A stretch of DNA of 64,000 bases. Source: Lates calcarifer. Its lineage: Eukaryota; Chordata; Actinopteri; Centropomidae. The DNA lies in contig NC_066851.1 in the NCBI RefSeq assembly GCF_001640805.2, forward strand, positions 4,514,196 through 4,578,195, in the 5' to 3' direction. Under the pieces are notes generated by a model. The model saw only the letters and a list, made by a program, of their open reading frames with translations. It did no database searches and was not told where the DNA came from. Of this stretch, positions 24,656 to 36,362 are shown piece by piece. A program made the position numbers and the translations under genes. Every line of letters begins with the position of its first letter. Within the stretch, counting starts at the first letter, position 1.

Positions 24656-25924
24656 AACCTGTACTTATCACTACAATCCTTCATTTAATACTTTTTAGAT
24701 GTTTGTCACTTCAAGCCACATTATATGGACTACCCAGTGGCAGGAATTCAATTCCATAACAGATGTTTTGATCCCACGTTCCCCAGTCTGTTCAGCAATC
24801 CAACAATAAAGTTATTACTTAAAGGCATAAAAACACTCTTCTCCCAGTTTACACGACTCCTGGTCACCATTTTCCTCCCCATCCTGCGTCAGATGAGTCC
24901 TTGGATGAGGTTTATTTTCACCTTTCATTGATTCTCTTCTTGATGCTGGATTTCTCCAAGCTTTTTATAGATTTTGAAGATGTGGTGAATTTTGTGCATC
25001 ATCCACTTCTTTTAACTTTTCATCCTGATTTCAGTCAACTCTTTCACAAACATACCAAGGCTCTGGGCAGCTGTTAAATCATAATTGCATGTATAAACAC
25101 CAACTAACATTTTCAAAACTGAGACCTATCATCACTCCTTTCTCCTCTTCTCTATTCATTCTACCTTCTTTAAAATCCATTGTCCAAAGCGTTGTTTTGT
25201 TTCAGTCTCACAGTTGTGCGTAAAAGATGCAATCTACATTTGCACTGATACTTCAGGCACTCCTAGAATTGGTGCAGTAATGCGTGACCTCATCCTCTTC
25301 ATAGCAATTGACCTGATGGTCTTCTCTCGCATTTTCTTCATATATTCAACCAGACCAAGAACAATTTCTGAAGCCATAATGTAACAAACTTATATTTGGT
25401 GAATATCACTCATCTAACTGATGGCAGTGATTCATGCTTGCAGTAATTCACAATTATCATCCTTTCTCTCACACCCACACGTTATTTCCTGCCTTTACTT
25501 TCTTGTATCATATTCATATATAACTATCAAGTTGCCTTCATCTCCTAATACACATTTTCTATTTAGTGGATGCCATCTGTTCCTGTTAATTTCTCCTCTG
25601 GGATCTCAGATTGGTTGCTATTCATATAGGACTATCCCTACACATCTCCTTAATAGACAGGATCAATGCCAAAGTCTTTGTAAAATGAAGTTTTTGCATT
25701 CATGTCAATTTTGCGTCTTTCCTGACTTAGCAGCTGCACAGAGACTAAAACCAAAACCTGTTCTCGCTGACTGTGGCTGGTAACCTGCACATTAGCTAGA
25801 GATGCTGTACCGAGGTCTGATGCATAAACTGTTGTTCAGCAAGAAATAGGTCCAGCATGTGACTCAGGCATGGTTGTTTTTGCTTTTCGGCTCATTCATT
25901 AAGCTACCCATTAAGATCCTTAAG
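24656..25924. other. Unrecognised DNA
   Basis: A 120-codon plus-strand frame (25421-25783) is C/T- and Phe/Leu/Ser-rich and looks accidental. On the minus strand, near 25375-25235, a shorter frame begins ATGGCTTCAGAAATTG and reads MASEIVLGLVEYMKKM, with basic residues after it. It resembles no family I can name and might be a remnant of a mobile element. Confidence 0.4.
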
Positions 25925-26112
25925 AGTCACTGGAGCCAATCCCAGCTGACATTCAGTAGGAGGCAGGGTACACCCTGGACATGTTGCCAGTCTATCACAG
26001 GGCTGACATATATATAGTCACCAATTAACCTAACCTGCATGTCTTTGGACTGTGGGAGGGGGCTGGAGTATCAGGAGAGAACCCAAGCAGACAACATCTA
26101 AACTCCACACAA
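25925..26112 (+). repeat. Teleost 'GGAGCCAATCCCAGCTGAC' repeat, copy 2
   Basis: CTGGAGCCAATCCCAGCTGA, GGGTACACCCTGGACATG, GCCAGTCTATCACAGGGCTG, CACCAATTAACCTAACCTGC and TGTCTTTGGACTGTGGGAGG in consensus order. Better preserved in the middle than the 7300-7556 copy. Confidence 0.88.
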
Positions 26113-28641
26113 AAAAGCCATGGTTGAGGAGTATTTTCTGCTCATGTATGGGGCAAACAAATAAAACACATGGTGTAATGAGCTTTAGAGGTATCAACTT
26201 TGGACAGATGTTTTTGTAAAAACTTCGAACTAGTTTGTTCCCTGTGCTTCCAATGGTTATGGTAAACAGTCCCCAGTTTTTGGCCACTGGGTCCCTGTTT
26301 TGTTACCTTATGTGCATGACATGCACAAAATGGCAGGGCCGACGCAGGTCACATCCTGCCACTAGTTTGATTCACCAATCACATTTTGATGAGTAACACT
26401 AAATATAAATTAGTTTTGTTTGTTCACAGGAAAACAGAGCACCTTTAATGATCATTTCCTGTCACTCTCATGGAGAAGGTAAATTTTACAGTAGTGTAAA
26501 TGGAAAGTTTCCATTGCACATCTGACCTTATACCACTTTAAAGACTCTTGTTTCCCTCAATCTTCCACAGCCATTAGGAGACCCATGTTCAGTTATGTGA
26601 CTATTTATTTGCCAGGATGAAAATATCTGGAGGGAATGTTTAATGAAGTTTGAGTGACTGATAATCTAGGATGCATATTACATTTATTGGCTACAAAAGA
26701 CTATTAATATAGAACTGTGGCTCTGGAACAGAAAAAAAAATCTATTTTTTCCTGCTCATATCTTCACACTTATTCAAACAGTTAAAGTGAGATTTGGTGG
26801 GCTTTACAAGCTGCTCATTATCCCCCAAATGAGCATTTATTTCACTAATTGTGAGTCAAGGAGAATTCAACATTTGGTCATGTTGTTTAATGGGCAAATA
26901 TTTATGATGAACACATTTTTATTTTATTAATTTACACTGTGAGCAGAATGTCTGATTAGAAAACTCCCTGAGTGCTTATTAAGGGAGTAGATTTTTTTAT
27001 AAATGTACAATTACTCAACTAATCTACTGGTTGCAAGCGTTACATTCAGAGATAATGTGTTTGTCAATGGAGATCAGGTTTGTGAAATTGCCTTTTAGTT
27101 CTTGGTGTCAAACTAAATCCACAGTCTGTGTTGTGAGTACTCTCTGCTTCCTCACACCCCCTATGACCCATGGTAACCTGACCCTGAGATTACCTTGTTC
27201 CAAATGTTTCCATTTGATTTGTCCCCTACAGACCTCGTGAAACAGAATAAGAGCCTGTGAGAAAGATCGCTAGTGGAATGAAGCTTGTTATTTTCAACTC
27301 ACACAGAGAATCAGAAGAGCTTTGAGGACCTCAATCGACCTCAGGAACTAAGCTTTTAAAAATTTGAGAGACCCTTGTTGAGCGTATTGAACTTTCCTTT
27401 GTCTGCAATGCTTTCAGACCGCCCCCACGACCCCCCACCCCCACCTCACAGGAGCAGCAGTGAAATGTCAGTGGACACGTGAGACATGTCTTGTTTTTTT
27501 TTTTTGTTACATGTGCACAGCATACTTTGGTTTTTGTCATAGCCCAGACAATGACAAATGCCCTCCAACTGCTGCTGCTGATAAAGAATAAGAAGCTTCC
27601 TGTACAGGAATGTGCTCAGAGTGATCCTAAAAGCTGAAAGTCTGTGCGGGAATATACATACACCTCCTTTACTGCAATCAATGATTTTATTGTTTGTAAT
27701 CTGAGGTACATTAGAATTCCTGAGAGCAGATTACCTAAAGGCAAAAAACAGACCCATGAAAAACAGTCTGTCTTTAAATGTTGCCTCTCAAGCATGTAAA
27801 AACATGGGTGTGACTGAGATAATAAGCTAGTGGTTTGGGTGAGACTTCACGCCACTTGCACACTCAGGGTGAGGCAGACACAAAGAAATATACTTTGTTA
27901 TAAATTCCCTGCAAAGCTTCTCACCTTGATGTGACTGTGCCTTGAAAATGTAAAAACTGCACTGGATATTCAGGACATTGTCTTACTAATTGATATACCC
28001 TATTCAGTGGATAAATGTGGAATTGAGTATCTTGTTATTGATTTTTCTTCTTTTTTTTCAGTTCATAGTAAGGCAATACAATATATGACAATAGGTTATC
28101 AGTAAAGTCAAAAATGTAAATGAATACATGGGGAAAAAAATGTATCAGTTTTATTCAACAGTAATTCAATGCCAAGTTAAAAAGAAAAAAAAAATCTTGA
28201 GCTATTTAACAGTAGTTGTAACAAAAGTTGCTACCTAATACTAATTGGAAAATCAGACTGCTTTTATCTTCATCCTCAAGTGAATATCTCCTTTCTTCAT
28301 CAAAGACACAATGGATGTCTTGGCCTTCAATGTGTCATCCTTGACATTCATTTCGTAGATGTGTGGGATTCAAATGCAGTCATTTACCATTTCTGTTTTC
28401 TCTTAATGTCAAACTGAACACTAAGTAGCTTATTGTTTGCAAAGAGTTTACACAGTGATGATTCAGAAATGTGCAGCACACTACAAGGATTATAAATATT
28501 ATATACACTTTCTGCTGTAGTTTTATGGGGAAGGTTAACTCTAATCATCCTGATAATTTTTTACCTGGCCAGATAATTAAAAAGTAGCCCAACTGGGCAG
28601 AAAGCTGCCAGATCTGGCAAGAGTAACATTACACAGACACA
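26113..28641. other. Nothing recognised apart from a C-rich tract
   Basis: No supportable gene. 27422-27442 is a C-run cluster (C5, C6, C5) with G-quadruplex potential on the minus strand. Frames at 27031-27240 and 26030-26287 look accidental, the latter partly repeat-derived. Confidence 0.5.
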
Positions 28642-28715
28642 TACTCCAATCAGCCATAATATTATGACCACTGACAGGTGAAGTGAATAACATTGATCAT
28701 CTAATTACAATACAG

Positions 28716-28938
28716 TGCTGGGAAACCTTGGCTCCTGGGATTCATCTGGATGTTACTTTGACACATACCAGCCACCTAAACATTGTTATAGACCAAGCAC
28801 ACCTCCCCATGGCAGCACTAGTCCCCAATGTCAGGGGCCTCCCCCGGCAGGACAATGTTCCTGCCACAACACCAGAACTGTTTGGGGTGCCGACTTGGCC
28901 TCCAAACCCTCCCAATCTGATCCAGCATCTCTGGGACC
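28716..28938 (+). pseudogene. Tc1 transposase remnant, left arm
   Basis: The frame reads CWETLAPGIHLDVTLTHTSH, then NIVIDQAHLPMA, a QDN motif (expected QDNAPCHT, here altered to QDNVPATT) and TWPPNPPNLIQHLWD (expected WPPNSPDLNPIEHLWD). This is the DDE catalytic domain from just before the second catalytic Asp to the third acidic residue. Gln replaces the expected Glu before HLWD, and the frame then runs into the inverted right half. The N-terminal helix-turn-helix region and first catalytic Asp are absent, so it cannot be functional. A second transposase piece lies in the other arm on the opposite strand. Confidence 0.85.
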
Positions 28939-28944
28939 TGCCTA

Positions 28945-29305
28945 ATATTGTGTAGGTCCCCCTCATGTTACCAAAACATGGGGCATCATGGACAAACATG
29001 GGGCTTCTGAGGGTGTCCTGTGGTGTTTGGCACTGGGACATTTGCCATGGATTCTTTGGGTTCCTGTCAGTTGCAGGGTGGGGCCTCCATCTAACTTCTT
29101 ATAGGACATCCAACACATGCTGGATCAGATTGGGATCTGGGGAGTTTGGAGGCCAGGTCAACACCTTGAGCTCCTTGACACATTATTATTCTGTTATTGT
29201 TGCCATGGGGGGGTGGGCTTGGTCTGCAACAATGTTTATGTGGGTGGTAAGTGTCAAATTAACATCCAGATGAAAGAAGGACCCAAGGTTTCCCAGCAGA
29301 ACATT
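28945..29305 (-). pseudogene. Tc1 transposase remnant, right arm
   Basis: On the minus strand, from 29305, this reads LGNLGSFFHLDVNLTLTTH, then NIVADQAHPPMAT. A deletion and frame changes follow, and then the WPP...SGDPNLIQHVLDVL-type segment and the C-terminal region (RSPMFVHDAP, expected near RGLVESMP). It is the inverted partner of the left-arm fragment and reaches further toward the C terminus. Frameshifts, substitutions and the missing N-terminal half make it a dead remnant. Confidence 0.8.
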
Positions 29306-29378
29306 ATATTGTAAAGAGATAATCAGTCTTATTCCCTTCACCTGTCTGTCATCATAATTGTTGAGGCTGATCAGTGTA

Positions 29379-31460
29379 TGTTTACACACTAGACCACTAG
29401 ACCAGTCCTTGTCCTGGATAGACAAGGACTTGCCCATCTCATTATCATATAAACATGAGGACAAGTGGACAAGTGGACATGTGGTGTGAAGACAGAAATG
29501 TTTGGTGGGAAAATGAGGATTGGTGGAGCTGGAGCAAATGTCAAATAATAGTGAAGATCAATAGAAGAGTAAAGAAAATTTTCATTGACTTATTGAAGAT
29601 AAAGAAGGTGAGATGTTAAGCTTTTTTATTCTCAACAAAAGGAATAAGGTTAAAAGGAATGCAAAGAAACACTCACTATTGTTGCTTTTTACTTAAGATT
29701 ATAAATTAATGCATTTAGTATTCTGAGACTCTGATACAATCCCAGTACCTGCCAACATCAAGAAAAATTAAGAAATTAGGAAGCACTGACATAGAGTATG
29801 TGAGCACTTTTAAAATTTTGTATATTCTTAGCATACCGTGGCTTAGTGGCCATATGAAGCGTCATTTTTCACGCTCTGAAACTTAAACTATTGTGTGGAC
29901 TTTCTCTATATTTCATGGTTGGACAGCTGTCAGAGAGCTGGTGTAATACTGACAAGTCTTGAAACTTACTCGGTTGCTTTTTCCCTACATTCTTTTGTCA
30001 GAGAAGATATTTATACAGTGGCACTTAACACACTACAGCAGTGAGAAACTCTGAGTTAATTTAGTTCAGCGTGTTACTCTGTCAGTCAAGTGCAGAGTGC
30101 AGTGCTATCACCGGGCTGCATTAGGTTACATGTGTACTTTTTCCCTGCAAATATTTGCCCTTTTGGATTATAATAAAGACAGGACTAGGCTGAACAAGTC
30201 TCCTGTATGAATAAAATATGGCATTATCTCATATTACCCAACTGTCTGGTATTTGCTGATGATGATGAAGGGCGTTAATTAAGACAGAAAGACAAAGAAA
30301 TAGTGTGTAACATTAATTGCAATTAACAACAGCCCTTTTGTCTCAACAATGCAAGAAATGACTGAGCCATTTTTCTTGATCAAAGTCTGCATCCACAGCT
30401 TGCCCCTTGAAAATCTCTGAAGCTGTTTTAAGAAATTCTTCAGGTTAGACTGACATATTTTTTCTCAGTGTTGCCTAAAATTCAACTGACAACTCTGGAG
30501 TTTAATTTAAATAAAGAGAATTAGGCTCAGAGCATGGCTGTACTTTAACAGATTGTTTTTTTTTTAGGTTTATATCAGAAACTCAACTACAAATGAATGA
30601 TAATATTGCTATTGATAATATGTCTGTCTCATGTCTAAAGTGGTGAAACATATGCCAATATGATTGCCATATCAGCTCTTTAAGGTGATGATATGTCAGT
30701 ATTGTGTTTACAGCTTGTTACTGCCTCTGAATGGCCAAAAATCAGTTAATACTGCTTTAAAGCTCAGGGAAACATGGCTATTTCTCTACTACACTGAATA
30801 TTCATAAGTTTAACATTTCAAAAACATAGTTTAATTTGATCAGATTTGATCAGCAATGGCCTGACAATATGAGTACCAATCCCACTGCTATCATCACATC
30901 TAAATTCAAATTGCTAAATCCTGATGCACTTATGTATGTAGAAATTTATTTTCCAACTTAGCCCTGCCCACTTAAAACCAGTGAGAAAATCAAGCAAAAA
31001 TCAAACAAAAATACCACATGTTCAATTGTTCTAGCTGGCAGAAAATTGTGTGCTCATGTTGTACCCCATGACTCATAGTAAGAAGCTGATTGAGAAAACA
31101 CGCTTTGAGGGCCTTTAAATATTGATGTGTTCAGTAGAAACAAATGGGCTTGGGGCAGAGTGCCAGACAGGGTGGGGAAGTCAGAAATTATTGAGAGACA
31201 GGAAAACGCATTGCTGGAATATAGAATAGTTGCCTCATCTGGCAACTTGGATGTTAAATATAATATAAATATGACATAAATTCAAAAGAGTTTCTTTGAC
31301 TTTTATTATTTTTACATTTTTAAGAATTTGGAATTAAAGTATATTTACATACAGGATGCGTTACCAGACATATATGATAAGTACATAGTAACATATCCAT
31401 AGGAATTCTCGGCACGGATTATGAAAAGAACGACAGACCACAGCACCCATCTGTCTCCTG
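29379..31460. other. Mostly unrecognised DNA
   Basis: AT-rich. 30700-30765 (AGCTTGTTACTGCC, TGGCCAAAAATCAGTTAATA) is a short tail of repeat family A. No gene supported. Confidence 0.5.
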
Positions 31461-31682
31461 TCAGGGATCACCTTTTAGCTCAAGTGTCATCTGCAGTTTG
31501 CCAACCCAGTGCAGGTACTTCCCACACACCTTTGAATGGCACCTGCTAACAGATCCTGCTGTTATCTGCACAGAGATAACACTGAGAGAAGTGACAATGC
31601 CCTGGGACTCGCCTGTCAACTTCAGAAACATCAAAGGTCCTGACACCCGTCTCTGGCTCTCTAAGCATGACAGAACGTAATC
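31461..31682 (-). other. Candidate terminal exon, unidentified
   Basis: On the minus strand a textbook acceptor tract (CCTCCTCCTTTTCCCACAG) ends at 31683, followed by 73 open codons and a TGA at 31461-31463. Third positions are GC-rich against the AT-rich surroundings. The peptide begins DYVLSCLESQRRVSG, has GESQGIVTSLSVISVQITAG in the middle and ends KLQMTLELKGDP. The plus strand over the same segment also has an open frame (MPTQCRYFPHTFEWH...) behind an acceptor-like CTGTCTCCTGTCAG (31451-31464), so the coding strand is ambiguous. I recognise neither product. It may also be a conserved non-coding element. Confidence 0.25.
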
Positions 31683-32789
31683 CTGTGGGAAAAGGAGGAG
31701 GCTGAGACTCAATGAGGACTGAGAGATCACAGGTGCATTATGATTTACATATTTTAAAAAAAGGGAGATTAAAACCAATTATCACCTTCAAGGTTTTTAT
31801 TTTGAGTAGACGTAACCTCTAAGTTACCTCTAAATGATCACATTTAAGAGGTTAAAATCTTTGAACTCTTACATTTAAGGATTTGCGATGTTTTGATGTG
31901 ATGTTTGGTGAGAGTGAGCGTTTGTGCGCTCCCAGTCTGCCTGCTCTTTAAAAGAAACTCACTGTGTGTCGTTTTTCTTATTTGGTGGACAAAAGGCTCT
32001 GAGGAACAAAAGTACGTCAGCAGCTTGTCAGGTTCACCTGTGTTGCACAAACTACGCCTGCTGTGACAGACAGAAAGCTTTAAATTGAGGGCGATACTTT
32101 ACTTTGCACAGCCCCAGGAAGCTGGGATGTCATCTTTTATTGTGGCCTGCAGTGTGTGGATACCTGGGTTAGAGGCTTGCACACACACAGATAGTGTGTG
32201 ATTGGGAATGTGTTTGAATTATTCCAAACTGCCTGTGTCTGTGTTTTTGTTTATGCATTTTACTGCTAGACACATAGAGAGATAATAATATAGGTAATAA
32301 CACAACAGCTTTTTACAAACACAGCCTGATCCTGTTCTGTTAAAGTAATCAATGCTGAAGTGAAAATAATGAATGTATTCAAAATGTGTGTCTGGTATAT
32401 TCTAAAGTTTATTATTGAAATAATGAGTGTGTGTGTGTAATGAGTGTCTCTTCAGTTCCCTGCAGTTCTTAAAAGCATGTTAGTGTTTTTTAGCTAGTTG
32501 TTTTGGTTTTATGGCCAACAACTTTACTTTTTTGGTTTACCTTCTCTGCTTTTAAGTTGCAATCTGATAAACCCACTGTTTGCCTCCCTGCCCAGTACCA
32601 AGCTGCACGCAGACAAAGCTAGCAAAAAGCTTAGATCTGGTGTAGATGTTGCAGTGCAGTATTTAGCAGCTGATACTCAACTCCAGCTTAAGGCTAGTAT
32701 TGTTCTTTGTGAATGTGTAAACAATACTGATAAGCACAAGTGTTAGCATAAAATCTGATGGACATATATGATAGATATAAATATGATAG
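31683..32789. other. Nothing recognised
   Basis: AT-rich, short frames only. A short GTGTGTGTG run near 32426. Confidence 0.5.
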
Positions 32790-32960
32790 ACTTATATGAT
32801 CCCCAGAGGATGAACCCTTTCCATTTTGGACACTTTGTGCTACCTTCAGTGCTTCCATTAAGCCAATATGTCAAATTTACATTCAGTATATCTCATAATC
32901 TAAAGTGCAAATTGCCATTACATTTATTGAGCACATTCATGGTCCCAAGGGAATAAACTC
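32790..32960 (+). repeat. Dispersed repeat family B, copy 3 (partial)
   Basis: GATCCCCAGAGGATGAACCC and, about 120 bp later, CATTCATGGTCCCAAGGG reproduce the internally repeated 'TTCATGGTCCCCAGAGGATG' unit of family B. Opposite orientation to the 14547 copy. Confidence 0.6.
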
Positions 32961-35900
32961 TCTTAGTGCCATGACAAACCTAACATTTTTTCTTACCAGA
33001 AGCTCCAAGGACCGCAAAATCACCAGTAGCCGTCTGCTCTGTGTATGTTAAAAGGTGATTTTTAAACAGCACCAAGAAGTCATTAGCAGAGCTTTTATTC
33101 ATATTCACTGACATGTTGGTTTTCTAACCTAATAAAGAGTAAGTATCAGTAAATTTATTCTGTGAAATAAAGCAACTTTTTTATGCAGCATATTAGGGTA
33201 TCCATGGATGATGTGTTTGATTTCAACATACTCCACTAACGCTCAATGCCCTGCAATCTATTCACTCAAAATTATTCATCTTACTTTTATCCCAGATACA
33301 TTTATTTAGAAGTCAGTGAACAGTTTTGACAGTGGAGTGTCATGCCCATAAGCAGAGGCTGTCTCCTGTGTTATCATAACTGTCTTTTTGGTTTTTACAT
33401 CACCTGTCTTCAACAGCTCCTGCTGAAATTATGGAGAATTAATATTGCTCATGCACACCCACATTGTCTAATTCACCTTAATTACTCCATGGAATTTAGA
33501 TGGAAATTAGTGTATATAGAATTACATAAGGTGAAATGATTTTTATTTAAGCTTGAATTCATCAGGAGCCCACGTTAGAGTAATATATACTGTACAGTAT
33601 TCTATGGGGTTTGTGGATGAAATGCTTAAGCACTGATTTCCACAGATAACTAGACTTCAACTGTGTCAGTGCATGATGGTACACTTGCTACACTGCTATG
33701 AGCTCTACATAGATTAAAACTTTTGGATTTGAAATATGATTAATTCATGAACAGTGACACTGGACACCTGAGTTAAAATGTAATATCCATTTTTCACTTA
33801 ACATGGCAGCCACACAAGCTTTGGGGAAATGGAAAGAAGTACAGTTATTCAGTGATCATTTGCTAATCAGTCCAACCATAGCAGGAAAAGTAACTCCTGA
33901 TTGGTTTGACCCTTTGTAATATAAATGAGCTCCATTTTGCCAATACGAACTTAGAAATCAGTTATAAATCTAAAAGTGGACTCATAATCACACTTAACCT
34001 CATGGTTCCTCGTTATCACAGTCACTGTCATGGTTGCAGTACAGTTAGTTTAGGATTTGTGCTTTGATGCTCTATGTAATCACTATGTAATACTGATTAC
34101 ATTATTACACATTTTACCTTATTTATTTTTTATTTCTTTGTGTTTCCATGTTAAAGTTTAACCCTACAGACTCTGGTTATCACCAAATTCATTAGGATAC
34201 ATCATTTAGGAACCACAAAAGAATGTATAAAATTGAGTGCCAATTTAGATATTTCATAGGAAAAGTGAAATGTTTGATGTGGTGGTGATACTAGAGGATC
34301 GATTACACCCAAATTGGAGGACAAATGGTTTGCTGTGAACACCTGAACTCCAATGTTTTACTGATATTAGTTGGTCACTGTGGTAAATGGCTCATAGCAC
34401 ACTGGGTCTCTTTCCAAGTACAAATTGCATTTTTCTTTTTGTTTTGGCCTTTGAAATGTCATGAACAACAGCCATGCTGGTTTGTGTTGTTACTCTTGAA
34501 AGAGAAAGCTCATAAAGGAACAGGAAAGCAGTTTAAGCTCCCAGGAAACCTTAAATGAACCACTGAAAATAATTTAACAGACATGAATGACAGACAAGTA
34601 GTTTTTGGCTTGATTGTGTGTCACTTTCTTCTTTTCTGCTTGGATGTATGCTATCATGCTATTTCACTAATTATGTGACCTTTTCAGTCATTACAATGTT
34701 TTATTTACTCATTTACACATGTTTGGGTAAATGAAGCAACAGCCAACAACCTATTAACTTAACTTTGCACAGGGACTAAAAATAGGGAGGAAAAGCTGAC
34801 AACCACCTCTAAAGGTCAATAATAATGATTTGGCAAGTGTCTTTAGCTTCACATTTAGTGCACAAAAATGACAATATCAATCTTTTCATGTAACTTTGAG
34901 CAAGAAAGCAAATACGCTTATTCCTAAAATGTCTAATTGTTCCTTTAAGTGGTAAATAATTCAGTAAAATACTCATTTTGGATTGGGGTTATATTAATAG
35001 AAAATATGAGATTTGGACAATATAGCCACTAGCTTGTTACATGAATGTAATTAATCATGACACTGCCCTCCTCTTGAACTCTGAACAGTCTCTGGATATT
35101 TGAGCATTCCAGTGGCACCTGCGACACAGAATGTTCCCAACACTCCAACAGTTGGCGCAGGCTTTTCAAAATCTGTTCAGAATGTCTTCATATTCTTTCA
35201 AATCAACATGTTCCTCCCTGTCTAACACCTCTATGCATTTCCCAGAGGGCATTTTGTGGGTTTATGCTTGAGAATGAAAGCGTACAGCATTTTAAAGGTT
35301 TAGGGTGTTAGTCTCTCAGTGACTGAAAATCTTCTTATTCAGTACAGGTATGACTGTAAAGGCTTTTTTTTCCCCGCAACAGTTCAAAGTGAGTGCCAAA
35401 CAAAGTCCCAAAAAAGTTTTCTTCTTTTTCAGTTTTGTAGCTGCAAATAATACTGTCTATAGAAGAGATAACAAAATGTCTACAGAGGTCAAGAAACTGT
35501 GGTTTCCAATATTTTGTAATATTCATGTCATCTTCTATTGTATCTACTCAGTTTATGGCAAGGAGCAGTCAGTCTTTATCCTACCACCACATATGCTCAT
35601 TTCATTCTCTTTTACTTTTCTGATGAACCTTTGGACATTTGCTAACAGAAGTAAAATAGAGTTCTATTTGCTGGCTAAAAGTCATGCAATTTTTCAACAG
35701 TGATAACAAAGTGAGCTTTGTTATGGAAATGAGGCTAAAAAACAGCACGGCTGTTATTCATTTTCAAAGTGTCTGTTCACAAGTCAGTGTCCTTGTCCTT
35801 TTCTGGAAATAGAGAATTTAAATGCATGGAAAGCTTAGATTGGTAATTACTTTTGTGTTCTCTTACCATACCTTTGGGTGCATGAGAGGCTTCACAATAG

Positions 35901-36085
35901 TGTGAGACAGAGTGAGCACCAAAATATTTAGAAAACCCTTGTCAAGGATTGTTTTGCTTTGCTGTAGATCCCAATTTCTGCTTTTTCCATGTGGATTTGA
36001 TCAACAATAAAAAAACAACAATGATAATCATGGGTCTACATGGGTAGAAAGCATACAATAATCAAACTATACCGGAACTCAGATT
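32961..36085. other. 3 kb with nothing recognised
   Basis: AT-rich. The 117-codon frame at 35350-35703 is Phe- and Lys-rich and crosses T runs; it looks accidental. Confidence 0.5.
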
Positions 36086-36298
36086 TTATGTGTTATGTGT
36101 TGTGACTGGATGCAGTCTCTCATTGGGACCTGGTTTGGAGCTGTGAGTAGTGGGCAATACATCAGATACATATCTGGAGAGATCGAAGCTGTTTCTGAAC
36201 ATCTCAGTAAACATCTTGAGGACAAACTCAGTTGAGCGAGGGCCTTCATTAGACTCCACCAGTCCAATGAGCAGCAGAGGGTCAGGAGGTAGAGTGGA
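36086..36298 (-). other. Exon-like open segment next to a SINE
   Basis: The minus strand is open for 70 codons between an upstream TAA (36299-36301) and a TAA stop (36086-36088). The first few codons come from the flanking SINE. The rest reads LLLIGLVESNEGPRSTEF, then VLKMFTEMFRNSFDLSRY and VSDVLPTTHSSKPGPNE. The mix of charged and hydrophobic residues is unusually protein-like for this AT-rich region. No clear splice acceptor is seen because the SINE abuts it. I recognise no family; it could be a decayed exon, part of a mobile element, or chance. Confidence 0.2.
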
Positions 36299-36362
36299 TT
36301 ATCCATTCGCAGGGATGAGGAGGAGGTCTTAAGCAAGATACTGAACCCCAAGTTCCTTTTTC
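36280..36362 (+). mobile_element. tRNA-like SINE fragment
   Basis: TCAGGAGGTAGAGTGG, then after a deleted stretch CTTAAGCAAGATACTGAACC and CCAAGTTCC. These are landmarks of the same SINE-like repeat as at 49765-49940; here the B-box part is lost. Confidence 0.6.

Larger units (their letters stand above)
28642..29378. mobile_element. Palindromic, non-autonomous Tc1-like element
   Basis: The ends are inverted copies of a Tc1-type terminus: left TA|CTCCAATCAGCCATAAT with TTATGACC just inside, right its inverse ending CTGATCAGTG|TA. Both abut the TA expected as target duplication. Each terminus is followed, about 70 bp in, by the same piece of transposase reading inward, so the element forms a large inverted repeat with arms of roughly 180 bp (about 28642-28825 and 29200-29378). 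The right half continues, on the minus strand, through the transposase C terminus. The N-terminal DNA-binding region is missing from both arms. Confidence 0.88.

Noticed and set aside
25421..25783. 120-codon plus frame
   Set aside because: C/T-rich, low-complexity composition and no known motif.
35350..35703. 117-codon plus frame
   Set aside because: Phe/Lys-rich translation of A/T runs with no motif.
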